64,000 bases of DNA. It comes from Maricaulis sp047308265 (lineage in GTDB: Bacteria > Pseudomonadota > Alphaproteobacteria > Caulobacterales > Maricaulaceae). The DNA lies in assembly GCF_047308265.1 (NCBI RefSeq), contig NZ_JBKQWY010000007.1, positions 1-64,000 on the forward strand, read 5' to 3'. The notes below the pieces were generated by a model. The model did no database searches, was not told the DNA's origin, and saw only the letters and a list, made by a program, of their open reading frames with translations. How positions within the stretch are numbered: position 1 is the first letter of the stretch; every line of letters starts with the position of its first letter. Shown piece by piece: positions 1 through 9,449 of the stretch. The translations under genes were made by a program, and so were the position numbers.

Positions 1-228
1 ACCTTCTTCCTGGGCCGTCCGAACAACGCCGAAATCACCAACACCCTGACCGGCGACCCGTTCTGGGTTGGTCAAACCGGTCCGGTTCCGGGTGCAACGG
101 AGCAAGCTGCGACTGCGATCGATGTCAACGCCATCGACCCGTGGTTCGTGTCTGCTGACTATGTCGGTGCCGTCGAAGACGCCAACGACACGTGGTACCA
201 AGGCTGGACCTTCCGTCCGGCACAGTAA
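1..228 (+). CDS. C-terminal end of a secreted protein encoded beside a TonB-dependent receptor (partial)
   Basis: An open frame runs in from the left edge and stops with TAA at 226-228, giving 75 residues of a C-terminus. The end reads ADYVGAVEDANDTWYQGWTF. An 'IGAV-D--DTWY-GWT' ending is, from memory, typical of secreted proteins that sit directly upstream of TonB-dependent receptors in sphingomonads and Caulobacterales. Their function is not settled. The codons are strongly biased (CGT, GGT, GTT), as in the receptor gene downstream, which suggests high expression. The receptor follows 73 bases later across a weak hairpin, so the two may be co-expressed. The start and most of the protein lie outside the window. 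Confidence 0.6.
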   Translation, partial: TFFLGRPNNAEITNTLTGDPFWVGQTGPVPGATEQAATAIDVNAIDPWFVSADYVGAVEDANDTWYQGWTFRPAQ

Positions 229-241
229 CGCAACCGACATG

Positions 242-270
242 CCTGGCCGGCTCCGGCCGGCCAGGGGTGT
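242..270 (+). terminator. GC-rich hairpin after the secreted-protein gene
   Basis: The arms CCTGGCCGG (242-250) and CCGGCCAGG (257-265) pair perfectly around a 6-base loop. Only a weak T-rich stretch follows (to about 278), so it may attenuate rather than fully stop transcription into the receptor gene. Confidence 0.45.
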
Positions 271-301
271 CATTGTTTAATGCAGTCACATGGTGATTAA
301 G

Positions 302-2977
302 ATGAAAACCAATCGAATTGCACTTTCGGCTGCGTTACTGGCGTCTACCACGTTGGTGCCGGCCGCTGCGATCGCTCAAGATACCGCCCAGGGCGAGATC
401 GAAGATCGCATCGTCGTTCGCTATCAGTACATCCCGGACGACCGTCGTGTGACGTCGGAAGTGTCCGCTGTCCTGTCTCTGGATGATCTCGAATCTACGG
501 GTGACAGCGATCTTGCTGCTGCTCTGGTTCGTGTCACAGGCCTCTCCACGACCCAAGGCAAGTTCGTCGTCGTTCGTGGTCTGAACGAGCGCTACTCGAA
601 CACGCTCCTGAACGGCTCTCCGATGCCGTCTCCGGAACCGTTCCGTCGCGCTGCGCCGCTCGACATCTTCCCGACCAATGTTCTGTCGAACGTTCTGGTC
701 CAGAAAACCTTCTCTCCGGAATTCCCGGGTGAGTTCGGTGGTGGTGTCATCGGCATCGAAACGGCAACCCTGCCGGAAGAGGGCTTTGTGTCCGTCTCCG
801 TCGGTGCGTCTTTCGACACTGTCACGACCGGCAATAAGGGTCTGACCTATAACGGGTCTGACACTGATTGGCTCGGTTACGACGACGGTCTGCGTGACAT
901 TCCGGCTGAACTGGCGGCTGTGTTCAACGACGTTCGCGTCGGTAACAACCTGCCGTCTGAACAACAACAAGCCATCGGCCGTTCCCTTGTGAACTCAGAG
1001 CTGTGGGTCGCACAGGAAATCTCCGTCGACGGCAATGGCTCGATCGAGCTGACCGCTGGTGACCGTTACGACTTCGAGAACTTCTCTCTCGGTGTCATCG
1101 GTGCTGTTGGTTACTCCAACGAGTGGGAAACCCGTGAAGGTCTGCGTGGTACCGGTGGTACGACGAATGGCGTGATCCGTTACAATGACGGCCCGCCGAA
1201 CGCGGCTTTTGACGACATTGCTCCGGCTGGCGAAGAAAATGACAACTTCCGTTCCACGGAAAATGTCATCGACGTGTCTGCCATGGTTTCTGTCGGTGTG
1301 GATTTCTACAACGACCACGAAATCAACCTGCTGAGCATGGTCCTGCGCTCCACCTCCAAGGAAACGCGTTCGCTTGACGAGTTCAGCGCCGCGTCCAACG
1401 GTGTGTTCCGCACGGACAATCTCGAATGGTTCGAACGTGAAGTCACGTTCAACCAGCTGACCGGTAGCCATGTCTTTGAAGGTCTGAACGACCTGTCTGT
1501 TGACTGGCGCGTGTCTGACGCCACCGCAACCCGTGACGCTCCGTACCAGCGCGAATATCGCTATGAGTACACGCAAGACGGTCTGCAGTATGGTGGTACG
1601 TCTGCCGACAACGTGACCCAGTTCTCCGAAATCGAGGACAATACGCAAGACTACGGCATCGACTTTGAAATGCCGGTCAACGTGTTCGGCCTGGATACGG
1701 AACTGAAAGCCGGTTATTCCAACACCTCGCGTGAACGTGAAGCCTTCTCCCGCTCGTTCTCCTTCGAGCAGGGTGGTGTGGGCCTCCCGAACGATCTGCG
1801 CTTTAGCCGGATCGATCACATCTTCGCAACGCAGAACATCGTCGACGAGCGCCTTCGCCTCGTGGAAATCGGTGGTGTTCTGTTCCCAGAAGCCTACAAG
1901 GGCGAGCTGGACGTTGATGCCTTCTACGCCGGTGCCGACTTTGAGCTGACCTCCTTCGTTCGCGCTGCCATCGGTGGCCGCTTCGAAGATGGTACGCAAT
2001 CCGTCGACACCTTCTCTCCGCTGAGCAGCGCCACCGACAATGGTGTGGTCGAGACGTCTATCGAGGAAGATTACTTCCTGCCGGCCGTCACCCTGACCTG
2101 GACCTTTGCCGACAACCTGCAGCTCCGTACCGGTTACTCTCAGTCGATCGCCCGTCCGCAATTCCGCGAACTGGCGTTCTCCGAGTTCTTCAACACCGAT
2201 ACGGATCAGCGCTTCCAGGGTAACCCCTTCCTGGAAAACACCGAAATCGAGAGCTATGACGCTCGTGTCGAGTACTATTTCGGCCGTGACCAGTTCTTCA
2301 CCGTCGGTGCCTTCCACAAAATCCTGGAAAACCCGATCGAGGAAATCGTTCTTCCGACCGGTGATGACCTGGCAACGGGCTTCATCAACGCTCCGGAAGC
2401 AACGCTGACCGGTGGTGAGATCGAATTCGAAAAGACCTTCGACCTCTCCGATCGCTTTGACTCTCGCTTCTTCAATGATCGCGAATGGTTCGTGAAAACG
2501 AACTACACCTACATCCAGTCCGAAGTGTCTGCGAGCTCGGGTGATCAAGTCGTGATCGCACAGGGTGCGGGTGGTCAACCGGTGCGCAGTGTCTTCTCGG
2601 CCGACTCCTTCGTGGAAGATGGTCGTGCGCTGCAAGGTCAGTCCGAGCACCTGTTCAACGTGCAGGTCGGTTACGAGACCTTTGACGGCCGTTCGCGCGG
2701 CGCTCTGCTCTACAACTACACGGGCGAGCGTACACGGGCTGTTGGCAACCTGGCCAACAACACGACCGAGATCGTCGAAGAAGTTCCGAATTCCCTCGAC
2801 CTCGTCCTTAGCCACACGGTTGAGTTCGCGGATGCCGATTGGGATCTGGGCTTCTCTGTCCGCAACATTCTGGGCGACGAATATGCCGCCACCCAGTCTG
2901 CCGGCGGCGAGACCATCAATGTCGATACCTACGACGTGGGCACGAGCTTCTCGCTCTCCATCAGCCGTAGCTGGTAA
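302..2977 (+). CDS. TonB-dependent outer-membrane receptor
   Basis: This is an 891-residue outer-membrane receptor that should import a large nutrient using TonB-ExbBD energy. The substrate cannot be read from the sequence. The start at 302 gives a classic signal peptide (MKTNRIALSAALLASTTLVP, then AAAIAQ) and follows a GGTGA 5 bases upstream. An in-frame ATG at 290 would add four residues. The plug covers roughly residues 50-190, with SLDDLESTGDSDLAAALVRV and a KFVVVRGLNERYSNTLLNG block. The rest is a long beta barrel ending in a terminal Trp (SLSISRSW), the usual signal for Bam insertion. Codon use is strongly biased to CGT, GGT and GTT, unlike most neighbours, suggesting high expression. 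It pairs with the secreted protein gene upstream. Confidence 0.93.
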   Translation: MKTNRIALSAALLASTTLVPAAAIAQDTAQGEIEDRIVVRYQYIPDDRRVTSEVSAVLSLDDLESTGDSDLAAALVRVTGLSTTQGKFVVVRGLNERYSNTLLNGSPMPSPEPFRRAAPLDIFPTNVLSNVLVQKTFSPEFPGEFGGGVIGIETATLPEEGFVSVSVGASFDTVTTGNKGLTYNGSDTDWLGYDDGLRDIPAELAAVFNDVRVGNNLPSEQQQAIGRSLVNSELWVAQEISVDGNGSIELTAGDRYDFENFSLGVIGAVGYSNEWETREGLRGTGGTTNGVIRYNDGPPNAAFDDIAPAGEENDNFRSTENVIDVSAMVSVGVDFYNDHEINLLSMVLRSTSKETRSLDEFSAASNGVFRTDNLEWFEREVTFNQLTGSHVFEGLNDLSVDWRVSDATATRDAPYQREYRYEYTQDGLQYGGTSADNVTQFSEIEDNTQDYGIDFEMPVNVFGLDTELKAGYSNTSREREAFSRSFSFEQGGVGLPNDLRFSRIDHIFATQNIVDERLRLVEIGGVLFPEAYKGELDVDAFYAGADFELTSFVRAAIGGRFEDGTQSVDTFSPLSSATDNGVVETSIEEDYFLPAVTLTWTFADNLQLRTGYSQSIARPQFRELAFSEFFNTDTDQRFQGNPFLENTEIESYDARVEYYFGRDQFFTVGAFHKILENPIEEIVLPTGDDLATGFINAPEATLTGGEIEFEKTFDLSDRFDSRFFNDREWFVKTNYTYIQSEVSASSGDQVVIAQGAGGQPVRSVFSADSFVEDGRALQGQSEHLFNVQVGYETFDGRSRGALLYNYTGERTRAVGNLANNTTEIVEEVPNSLDLVLSHTVEFADADWDLGFSVRNILGDEYAATQSAGGETINVDTYDVGTSFSLSISRSW

Positions 2978-2994
2978 TCGACCCGAACTGTCAG

Positions 2995-3034
2995 GAGGCG
3001 GGCCTTTTTCGGAAGGCCCGCCTCACTGTTTTTA
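2995..3034 (+). terminator. Rho-independent terminator after the TonB receptor gene
   Basis: GAGGCGGGCCTT (2995-3006) pairs with AAGGCCCGCCTC (3013-3024) around a 6-base loop. A T-rich tail follows from 3028. Confidence 0.85.
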
Positions 3035-3415
3035 CCTTTCGAATTAATGCGAAGCGTCGTAAATGTGACGTACTCGCCGTGTAATCGGTGAAGCCTGTCT
3101 TTTGGGTTATGGTTTCCGGTTCTGACGCGGTCGGGCGGACCGCCCACCTTTGCAGATCTCGGACGATCCAGGTCCTGAACCTTCCCACGGAACCGACTGG
3201 TTTTGCAGGATTGAAGGGGGGAGACCGGCTGTGAGGGCAGAGACAGTACGACGGGGCTTGGCCGATAGACGGCTGTCCCTGTCACTGAGTGAATTTCCGG
3301 ATGAGGGTCCGGCAGACAAGGCTTGCGGTCCTCTCGTGACCGGGGCAATCAGGTGTCAGGCGCGCGGATTCTTGATCCTGTCGACGCCAGGGGATGAGTT
3401 CGGGTACAGAACGCC
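3035..3415. other. Non-coding leader region before the gsp operon
   Basis: This is about 380 bases between the receptor terminator and gspC. It holds no convincing gene: the short open frames on both strands have no recognisable domain, no good ribosome site, and the minus-strand one runs into the receptor gene. It probably carries the gsp promoter and a long 5' leader. The only structure I see is a short palindrome GGGCGG-A-CCGCCC at 3133-3145. No promoter could be assigned with confidence. Confidence 0.5.
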
Positions 3416-4285
3416 ATGCAAGAGCTGAGTGTCGCAAATCGATCCGCTCGACCGGGGCCATGGCTCCGCCGGGGCCGTCTACTGGCCGAATTGGCTCTGC
3501 TCATCGGTCTGGCCTATCTGATTGCGCGCACCTTCTGGTTTATCATTTTTGGTGCTTCGGCTCAGAATTTCGCGTTGGAAGCGGCTGATCGTGAAGTCAG
3601 CCGATCCCCGTCAGGCTATAGCGCAGACTTGTCACGACTGGCAGCGACAGCGCTGTTTACCGATCGCCGCTCCGGCGAGGTGGAAGTGATCGAACAAACC
3701 TTTGTGCCCGAAACCTCCCTCAATCTTGAATTGAAAGGTTTGCGCCGCGGGTCCAGTCCGAGCGAGGGCGCAGCCATCATTCTCACGCCGGACAATTTGC
3801 AGGGCTTTTATTCGGCCGGCGAGACCATCATGGACGGCGTTGAACTGCTCGAAGTTCACGTCGACCACGTGATTATCCGCCGCCGAGGCGTGACCGAAAG
3901 CCTTTATTTGCGCGATCGTGAGGGCAATTCTACGGCCCCGACAGCGCGCTCGCCACAGATTCCGCCCGCACAGGCTGTGGCGTCTCGTCCGCCCGGCGTG
4001 GGCGCGATACCGCCGCAGCAGCGGGGTATCATGGGCATGCTGGGACCGGTCGCGGAGTATGAAAACAATATTCTGGTGGGGTATCGCTTCAGCCAGGGCA
4101 ATCCGGCCTTTCTGCAAGCCATGAATCTGAACCCCAATGATCTGGTGACCGCCATTAATGGCGTGGAACTGTCCCGGATCTCCAGCCTTGAAGATTTCCT
4201 GGAAGAGGCAACGGAAAGCGACACGCTGACGATAAGCCTCGTTCGAAACAGCACCAACATGACCCTTGAAGTGGATCTTCCCTGA
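3416..4285 (+). CDS. gspC: Type II secretion protein GspC (inner-membrane link to the secretin)
   Basis: GspC is a bitopic inner-membrane protein that links the platform (GspL/M) to the GspD secretin and helps choose substrates. The 289 residues show a short cytoplasmic N-terminus and one membrane segment at about residues 25-45 (LALLIGLAYLIARTFWFIIF). A periplasmic HR domain follows, starting near LSRLAATALFTDRR. The C-terminal PDZ-like region includes GNPAFLQAMNLNPNDLVTAI. It is the first gene of the gsp operon, and its TGA overlaps the ATG of gspD. The start has only a weak ribosome site. Confidence 0.9.
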   Translation: MQELSVANRSARPGPWLRRGRLLAELALLIGLAYLIARTFWFIIFGASAQNFALEAADREVSRSPSGYSADLSRLAATALFTDRRSGEVEVIEQTFVPETSLNLELKGLRRGSSPSEGAAIILTPDNLQGFYSAGETIMDGVELLEVHVDHVIIRRRGVTESLYLRDREGNSTAPTARSPQIPPAQAVASRPPGVGAIPPQQRGIMGMLGPVAEYENNILVGYRFSQGNPAFLQAMNLNPNDLVTAINGVELSRISSLEDFLEEATESDTLTISLVRNSTNMTLEVDLP

Positions 4286-6243
4286 TGATTGCGCGTTTGA
4301 AAGTGTTGATCGGTTCTGCCGTTTGTGCAGCCGCCCTGATGAGCTCGTCGGCTCCGGCCCAGGACCATGTGGTCAATTTCGAGGATGCCGAAATCCAGGC
4401 GGTGATCGAGGATGTGTCGTCCGTGACCGGATACACCTTCATCATTGATCCGTCGGTTCGCGGACGAGTGAGTATCACATCCCAGTCGGCCCTCTCAGCC
4501 GAGGAATATTTCCAGGTCTTCCTCTCGACGATGCGCGTGCATGGTTACACTGTCGTGCCGACCTCTTCTGGCGCTTTCCAGGTGGTCCCGGACAATTTGG
4601 GCGCCCGCAACACAAGCCCGGTGACGGATGATCTGCGCGGTGATCGTTATGTGACCACCGTCGTGCGTCTCGACCATGTAGGTGTACGTGACGCCATTGA
4701 TGTTCTGCGCCCGATGGTCGGGGCTTCGGGCTTCGTGAACGGCATGGAAAGTGCCAGCTCGGTCGTGATGGTGGACTATGCGGAAAACGTCCGCCGCATG
4801 TTGCAAGTCATCAACGATCTCGATCGCGACACTTCCGTGTTTGAAATGGTCGAACTGAACAATGTCTCCGCGGGCGAGATGGCTCGCATCATCCAGACGG
4901 TCCGCACGAGTAATGCATCGGGTGATGATGATCGCACATTCAACGTCACCGTCGCCCCCATCCCGGCCTCGAACACGGTGCTTTTGCGTGGCAATCCGGA
5001 TGCGGTCCGTGACATGATCACCCTGGTCCGCCGGGTGGACGCGGTCAGCCAGTCCAACCAGAATTTCCGTGTTGTGGCTCTGAGCCACACGAACGGCTCG
5101 GACATGCTGCCGATCCTCGAACAAGTGGTTGAGAGCTTCACCGGCGAAGACTCAACGGGGCGTCGACCGACGGTGTCCTACCACGGTCCGACTAACTCCT
5201 TGGTGATCAATGCGGATCCCGACGTGCAGCGCGAGCTGGAGATTGTGATCCGCCAGCTTGATGTGCGTCGCCCGCAGGTTCTGGTCGAGGGTATTATTGT
5301 CGAGATCTCCGACGGCATGGCCGAAGATCTGGGCGTGCAATTCCTGCTGACTGGGGGTGATAGTGGTGACGCGCCGCTCGTCATGACCCGCTATTCCAAC
5401 ACATCTCCGGACCTGCTGGCTCTGACCGGCGCGCTGGCCTTTGACAACACCTCCTCCAACTCCGATGGCACGACAACCAGTTCGGACAACACGCTGCGAG
5501 ATGCCGCGCTGACCTCCTTACTGGGTTTTGAAGGAGCCGCTCTGGGCTTTGGCGGGGAAGACAGTGATGGCCGCCTATTCGGTGTCATCCTCAATGCTGT
5601 TGAAAGTGACACTGAATCCAATGTCCTGGCGACGCCGTCCATCGTGGCGATGGACAACCAGGAAGCATCCTTCCTGTCTGGTCAGGAAATTCCGATCACG
5701 ACCGGCGAGACGCTGAGCTCGGACAACAACAACCCCTTCCGCACGATCGATCGTGAGGAAGTGGGTGTGAAGCTCACGGTCACGCCGCAGATCAATGATG
5801 GCGATACGATTCGCCTTGATATCTTCCAGGAAGTCTCGAGCGTTCTGGGCGCTGTCACGACCGGATCCACAGATCTGATCACGTCCAAGCGTTCGATCAC
5901 CACAACGGTCTTGGCTGACAATGGCGAGATCATCGTTCTGGGCGGTCTCATCCAGCAGGACGATCAGACAACCATCCAGGGCATTCCGGGTTTGATGAAT
6001 ATGCCGGGTGTCGGGCGCCTGTTCCGCTCTGAAGGTGAAAGCTCTACGCGGACCAATCTGATGGTGTTCATCCGCCCGACGATTATCCGTTCGGAAGCAG
6101 ACATGGCGGCCCTCACCAATCGCCGTTATGACTATATCTCCGGACAACAGCGTGCCGCCAGCACGGACGGATCGTCCAGCTTGGAAGACATTGTTCGGGT
6201 CTTGATGGATGATACTCCGCTCTCCGCGGCAGAAGACGAATAG
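4285..6243 (+). CDS. gspD: Type II secretion secretin GspD
   Basis: GspD forms the outer-membrane ring through which folded exoproteins leave the cell. This 652-residue protein has a signal peptide ending near residue 26 (SSSAPAQ). Repeated N domains follow (VVNFEDAEIQAVIEDVSSVT for N0, then N1-N3 repeats to about residue 330). The C-terminal secretin domain carries the usual VLGGLIQQD and GIPGLMNMPGVGRLFRS motifs, then MVFIRPTII. A Ser/Asp/Thr-rich insert lies near residues 385-410 (SSNSDGTTTSSDNT). Its ATG overlaps the gspC stop by one base, so translation is probably coupled. Confidence 0.96.
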   Translation: MIARLKVLIGSAVCAAALMSSSAPAQDHVVNFEDAEIQAVIEDVSSVTGYTFIIDPSVRGRVSITSQSALSAEEYFQVFLSTMRVHGYTVVPTSSGAFQVVPDNLGARNTSPVTDDLRGDRYVTTVVRLDHVGVRDAIDVLRPMVGASGFVNGMESASSVVMVDYAENVRRMLQVINDLDRDTSVFEMVELNNVSAGEMARIIQTVRTSNASGDDDRTFNVTVAPIPASNTVLLRGNPDAVRDMITLVRRVDAVSQSNQNFRVVALSHTNGSDMLPILEQVVESFTGEDSTGRRPTVSYHGPTNSLVINADPDVQRELEIVIRQLDVRRPQVLVEGIIVEISDGMAEDLGVQFLLTGGDSGDAPLVMTRYSNTSPDLLALTGALAFDNTSSNSDGTTTSSDNTLRDAALTSLLGFEGAALGFGGEDSDGRLFGVILNAVESDTESNVLATPSIVAMDNQEASFLSGQEIPITTGETLSSDNNNPFRTIDREEVGVKLTVTPQINDGDTIRLDIFQEVSSVLGAVTTGSTDLITSKRSITTTVLADNGEIIVLGGLIQQDDQTTIQGIPGLMNMPGVGRLFRSEGESSTRTNLMVFIRPTIIRSEADMAALTNRRYDYISGQQRAASTDGSSSLEDIVRVLMDDTPLSAAEDE

Positions 6244-6244
6244 A

Positions 6245-7756
6245 ATGGCCGACACCGAGACTCCGGTCGACAAGCCGGTACCGCCGATCAGCTACAGCTT
6301 TGCCCGGGAAAAAGGAATCGCCTTTGAACCAGGAACACCACCGGTGTTCCTGGTGCGGAGCGGTGCCGACCGTCGGGCGCTGCTTGAAGCGCGCCGGGTG
6401 GTGGGTCGAACACTGCCGGTGCGTGAAATGGACGCAAGCCGGTATGACAAGGCCCTGTCGGACATCTACGCTTTCGATGGTCTGGACGAGGACGCGCGAG
6501 AGGCTGACGAACAGGCGGACAGCCTTAGCCAGCTGATCGATGACATGCCGGCCAATGAGGACTTGCTCAACAGCCAGTCTGATGCGCCGATCATTCGTCT
6601 GATCAACGGTTTGATCGCCGAGGCCATCCGAACAGCGGCGTCCGATATTCACGTGGAACCGTTTGAAGACCGCGTCGCGATCCGCTATCGGATCGATGGT
6701 GTGCTCAAGGAAACCGCCAGTGTTGCACCGAAACTGGCTTCGCCTCTGGTGTCGCGTATCAAGGTGATGTCGCGACTGGATATTGCCGAGCGCCGTGTGC
6801 CGCAGGATGGTCGTTTGACCCTAACGCTGGGTGGCAAGGCTGTGGATGTGCGGGTTTCGACCCTTCCTTCACGCCATGGCGAACGTGTGGTGCTCCGTCT
6901 TCTCGACAATTCGGAAACCCGGTTCAGTCTGGCAGATCTTGGCATGCCGGATGATGTCCAGGAAGCGTTTGAAACCGCGCTGGCCCAGCCAAACGGAATT
7001 ATTCTGGTCACAGGCCCGACCGGTGCCGGTAAAACCACGACACTCTACGCCGGGCTCAATCGCCTCAATGAACAGACCCGCAATATCCTCACAGTTGAGG
7101 ATCCGATCGAATATGCGATCGATGGTATCGGCCAGACCCAGGTGAATGCCAAGGTGGGCATGACCTTCGCTGCCGGTCTGCGCGCGATCCTGCGTCAGGA
7201 CCCCGACATCGTCATGGTCGGCGAGATCCGGGATGTGGAGACAGCCGAGATCGCGGTTCAGGCATCGCTTACAGGGCACCTCGTGCTCTCAACCGTTCAC
7301 ACTAATTCCGCGATTGCTGCGATCGCGCGTTTGCGGGATATGGGTGTGGAGAGTTATCTTCTCGCCTCTACGCTGACGGCAATTGTCGCTCAGCGTCTAG
7401 TTCGTCGTCTGTGCCCGCATTGTCGTGAAGCTTATCCGGCGCTTCCAGCTGAGCGCCGTTGGCTTGGCGCATCAAATGATGAAGAGGTTACGCTCTACCA
7501 ACCCAAGGGTTGTGACCACTGCAATCATCTTGGTTTTATCGGCCGGACCGGCCTCTACGAGATCGTGGTGGTAGACGATAAGCTGCGCCAATTCATTCAT
7601 GATGATGTGCGCGAGAACAAGATGAACAACTACGCCTTCAAGACGCGCAATACGCTGCAATTGCATGGACGTCACATGGCACTGGCCGGAGAAACCAGCC
7701 TGGCCGAAGTGATGCGTGTCTGTCGCGATGAGGGGTCGCGCAATGCCGGCGTTTGA
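6245..7756 (+). CDS. gspE: Type II secretion ATPase GspE
   Basis: GspE is the cytoplasmic hexameric ATPase that drives pseudopilus assembly. The 503-residue protein has the N1/N2 region, then a P-loop GPTGAGKTT at about residue 257. Asp box, Walker B and His box segments follow (ILTVEDPIEY, RQDPDIVMVGEIRD, LSTVHTNSA). A tetracysteine zinc module (CPHC, later CDHC) lies near the C-terminus and separates GspE from PilT-type motors. I chose the ATG at 6245, directly after the gspD stop; an ATG at 6209 would reach back into gspD. Its end overlaps gspF by 14 bases. Confidence 0.96.
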   Translation: MADTETPVDKPVPPISYSFAREKGIAFEPGTPPVFLVRSGADRRALLEARRVVGRTLPVREMDASRYDKALSDIYAFDGLDEDAREADEQADSLSQLIDDMPANEDLLNSQSDAPIIRLINGLIAEAIRTAASDIHVEPFEDRVAIRYRIDGVLKETASVAPKLASPLVSRIKVMSRLDIAERRVPQDGRLTLTLGGKAVDVRVSTLPSRHGERVVLRLLDNSETRFSLADLGMPDDVQEAFETALAQPNGIILVTGPTGAGKTTTLYAGLNRLNEQTRNILTVEDPIEYAIDGIGQTQVNAKVGMTFAAGLRAILRQDPDIVMVGEIRDVETAEIAVQASLTGHLVLSTVHTNSAIAAIARLRDMGVESYLLASTLTAIVAQRLVRRLCPHCREAYPALPAERRWLGASNDEEVTLYQPKGCDHCNHLGFIGRTGLYEIVVVDDKLRQFIHDDVRENKMNNYAFKTRNTLQLHGRHMALAGETSLAEVMRVCRDEGSRNAGV

Positions 7757-8990
7757 ATACCAGGCCCTCGATCAGACGGGACGCAAGGTGCGCGGCGTCA
7801 TCACGGCGGACACGGAACAGGCCGCGCGACGGGATTTGCGTCGCAAGTCCTTGGCTCCGCTTGCCGTTGGGCGAGCAGATGAGCGCAAAGCCGGATCGGG
7901 AGACGCCGCGTCCGGCGGGGGTGAAAACCTTCTGGACCGATTGCGCGCGAAAAACCTCTCTCCGCGCGAACTCATGCTGGTGACCCGGCAATTGGCGACG
8001 TTGATTGAGGCCGGACTTCCGGTCGCCGAAGCGATCAGCCTCGTCGGTGGGCAACATGACAAGCATCATGTCCGCCGTGCGCTTCTGTCGGTCCGGGCCC
8101 GGGTCATGGAGGGTGGACGACTGTCTGAAGCCCTCACGGCCTTCCCGGGATCTTTTCCGCCGGTGTATCGGGCACTGGTTTCAGCAGGCGAAGGTTCCGG
8201 AGCGCTCGGACGCGTGCTCGAACGTTTGTCAGACTATCTGGAAAAGGCCCAGGCCATTCGCAATCGAATCACTGGTGCGTTGATCTATCCGGCGGTTTTG
8301 ACTGTTGTCGCGCTGCTGGTTGTCACCCTGATGATGACGGTCGTGGTGCCGCGGATCGCCGAGCAGTTCACGGGCATGGGCATGGCTTTGCCGCTGCTGA
8401 CCCGCATCATGATTGCCCTATCCGAATTCATGCAGATTTGGGCCTTGCCTCTGGTGGGGATCATGTTTGCAGGAGGTGTTGTGTTGGGGGTGATGCTGCA
8501 ACGCCCCGCGGTCAAGAAACCGTTCGACGGGTTTGTCCTGCGCGTTCCGATGATCGGAGGTTTTATGCGCACAACAGAGGCGGCGCGCTTCGCGCGCACC
8601 ATGGGAATTTTGCTCGATTCCGGTGCCGTCCTACCTGAGGCTTTGCGGGCGGCCCAGCGAGCGATGTCCAATATGGCGCTGGCGTCGAGAGTGAGCGAAA
8701 TCATTCGCGATGTAGAGACGGGCCGGGCCCTGTCCGACGCCATGAAAACGTCGAAGATTTTCCCCGCCCTCATGCTGCATATGGTGACAGCGGGTGAGCG
8801 ATCCGGGGCTTTGGCGGATATGTTTGAACGTTCCGCAGATCAGCTGGAACAGGAAATCGACGGGTCCGTCACTGTCGGGCTCAGCCTGCTGCAGCCGATG
8901 ATTATTCTGGGCCTCGGTATCATCGTGGTTCTTATCGTTCTGTCGATTATGCTGCCCATCTTGCAGCTCAACACAATGTTTCTGGGATAG
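7743..8990 (+). CDS. gspF: Type II secretion platform protein GspF
   Basis: GspF is the polytopic inner-membrane platform protein that contacts the GspE ATPase. The 415 residues start MPAFEYQALDQTGRKVRGVI, which is the normal GspF N-terminus, so I use the ATG at 7743 rather than the in-frame ATG at 7716 inside gspE. Two T2SSF domains are visible (residues about 70-195 and 275-400). Three membrane stretches lie near residues 175-200, 225-245 and 380-405. It sits in the normal order after gspE and before the pseudopilins. Confidence 0.95.
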   Translation: MPAFEYQALDQTGRKVRGVITADTEQAARRDLRRKSLAPLAVGRADERKAGSGDAASGGGENLLDRLRAKNLSPRELMLVTRQLATLIEAGLPVAEAISLVGGQHDKHHVRRALLSVRARVMEGGRLSEALTAFPGSFPPVYRALVSAGEGSGALGRVLERLSDYLEKAQAIRNRITGALIYPAVLTVVALLVVTLMMTVVVPRIAEQFTGMGMALPLLTRIMIALSEFMQIWALPLVGIMFAGGVVLGVMLQRPAVKKPFDGFVLRVPMIGGFMRTTEAARFARTMGILLDSGAVLPEALRAAQRAMSNMALASRVSEIIRDVETGRALSDAMKTSKIFPALMLHMVTAGERSGALADMFERSADQLEQEIDGSVTVGLSLLQPMIILGLGIIVVLIVLSIMLPILQLNTMFLG

Positions 8991-8999
8991 GAGAGGGTC

Positions 9000-9449
9000 A
9001 TGTCTGCTCAAGACCGTATCGAGGATCAGCGAGAGCGTGATCCGGAAGCCGGTTTCTCGCTGCTGGAAATCATGGTGACGCTTGTCATCATCGGCCTTCT
9101 GGCCACGATTATTGCGATCAATGTTCTGCCGGCCCAGGACCAGGCCATGGTTCAAAAGGCCCGCGCGGATATTGCGGCCCTGGAACAGGCCCTGGACTCA
9201 TTCCGTCTGGATCAGCGCCGTTACCCAACGCTGGAGGAAGGCCTCAATGCGCTTGTTGAGGCTCCGGGCAATGTCGATTCCTATCGGGAAGGCGGTTATA
9301 TCCGTCGCCTGCCGGACGATCCGTGGGGCAATCCGTATCAGTATGTCTATCCAGGTGAAAATGGTCTGATCGACATCTTCTCGCTGGGCGCTGACGGGCG
9401 CGAAGGTGGTGAGGATCTCGATGCCGATATCGGGAACTGGCAGGGCTGA
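9000..9449 (+). CDS. gspG: Major pseudopilin GspG
   Basis: GspG is the main subunit of the T2SS pseudopilus. The 149-residue precursor has an unusually long leader of about 18 residues ending in Gly before FSLLEIMVTLVIIGLLATII, the type IV pilin-like processing site and hydrophobic helix with Glu at +5. The C-terminal part has the conserved DPWGNPYQYVYPGENG and SLGADGREGGEDLDADIGNW segments that bind calcium in known GspG proteins. A GGAGAGG ribosome site precedes the ATG. The start of gspH overlaps the stop by one base. Confidence 0.96.
   Translation: MSAQDRIEDQRERDPEAGFSLLEIMVTLVIIGLLATIIAINVLPAQDQAMVQKARADIAALEQALDSFRLDQRRYPTLEEGLNALVEAPGNVDSYREGGYIRRLPDDPWGNPYQYVYPGENGLIDIFSLGADGREGGEDLDADIGNWQG

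Noticed and set aside
995..2815. A 606-codon open frame on the minus strand
   Set aside because: It lies wholly inside the TonB receptor gene, has no recognisable domain, and arises from the receptor's biased codons.
2929..3348. A 139-codon minus-strand frame over the receptor terminator
   Set aside because: It crosses a strong terminator hairpin and the end of the receptor gene and has no recognisable features.
3150..3428. A 92-codon frame before gspC
   Set aside because: No domain, no ribosome site, and Arg/Pro-rich composition typical of chance frames in GC-rich DNA; it also runs into gspC.
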